The notes below the pieces were generated by a model. It saw nothing but the letters and a program-made list of their open reading frames with translations, searched no databases and had not been told where the DNA came from. Below are positions 63,967 through 64,000 of a stretch of DNA of 64,000 nt, one piece after another. Each line of letters begins with the position of its first letter. The stretch's first letter is position 1. The stretch comes from Thamnaconus septentrionalis (Eukaryota > Chordata > Actinopteri > Tetraodontiformes > Monacanthidae), in contig CM020513.1 in assembly GCA_009823395.1 (NCBI GenBank), positions 14,536,001 through 14,600,000 of the forward strand. Direction: 5' to 3'. A program made the translations under genes and the position numbers.

Positions 63967-64000
63967 ACAGGAAACTGTACACAGATGACAGGTGTGAAAT

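Larger units (their letters stand above)
62196..64000. other. Region downstream of abtb2: no coding sequence recognised
   Basis: Low-complexity stretches dominate: a (GAG)n tract (62838-62871), G10 or longer runs (about 62942-62956 and 63018-63030), a (CCT)n tract (63216-63270), C-rich runs (63380-63462) and A runs (about 63504-63532). The sequence would fit the 3' UTR of a convergent minus-strand gene, but no exon is visible. Confidence 0.4.

Overview
The window is vertebrate nuclear DNA, most likely from a teleost fish. Genes are split by GT-AG introns, CA/GT microsatellites are dense, and one intron carries a BEL/Pao LTR retrotransposon, a class common in fish and absent from mammals. No bacterial, viral or CRISPR features were seen. 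The species cannot be named from the sequence alone.

Layout on the + strand: (1) 1-3127 holds the last six coding exons of a beta-1,4-N-acetylgalactosaminyltransferase of the B4GALNT3/4 family (probably b4galnt4), followed by a 3' UTR to about 5030. (2) 5030-6700 is intergenic. (3) 6700-7400 is the promoter and 5' leader of abtb2, with paired inverted CCAAT boxes, a perfect octamer, uORFs and a CA repeat. (4) 7399-61330 is a complete abtb2 gene (ankyrin repeat and BTB domain containing 2): 17 coding exons and 1,052 codons, with every splice phase closing. Its 3' UTR runs to about 62190. (5) 62200-64000 has no recognisable coding sequence. It is rich in G-runs and triplet repeats and may be the 3' end of a convergent gene.

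Two introns of abtb2 hold large insertions. Intron 2 contains a full-length but broken BEL/Pao element (35590-42940) with two LTRs of about 372 bp and a perfect 5-bp target-site duplication. Intron 8 contains about 24 copies of a 186-198 bp repeat whose units carry runs of the telomere hexamer TTAGGG (about 50706-55160). The array is flanked by copies of a sequence of about 55 bp, one of them inverted, as if it had grown inside a terminal-inverted-repeat element. This composite is the most unusual feature in the window.

The two genes have no obvious functional link. One is a Golgi glycosyltransferase that makes LacdiNAc; the other is an intracellular BTB/ankyrin scaffold, probably a cullin-3 adaptor. 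They lie head to tail about 4.3 kb apart, stop codon to start codon. Intron 1 of abtb2 (23.8 kb) shows no other gene and is a plausible home for regulatory elements.
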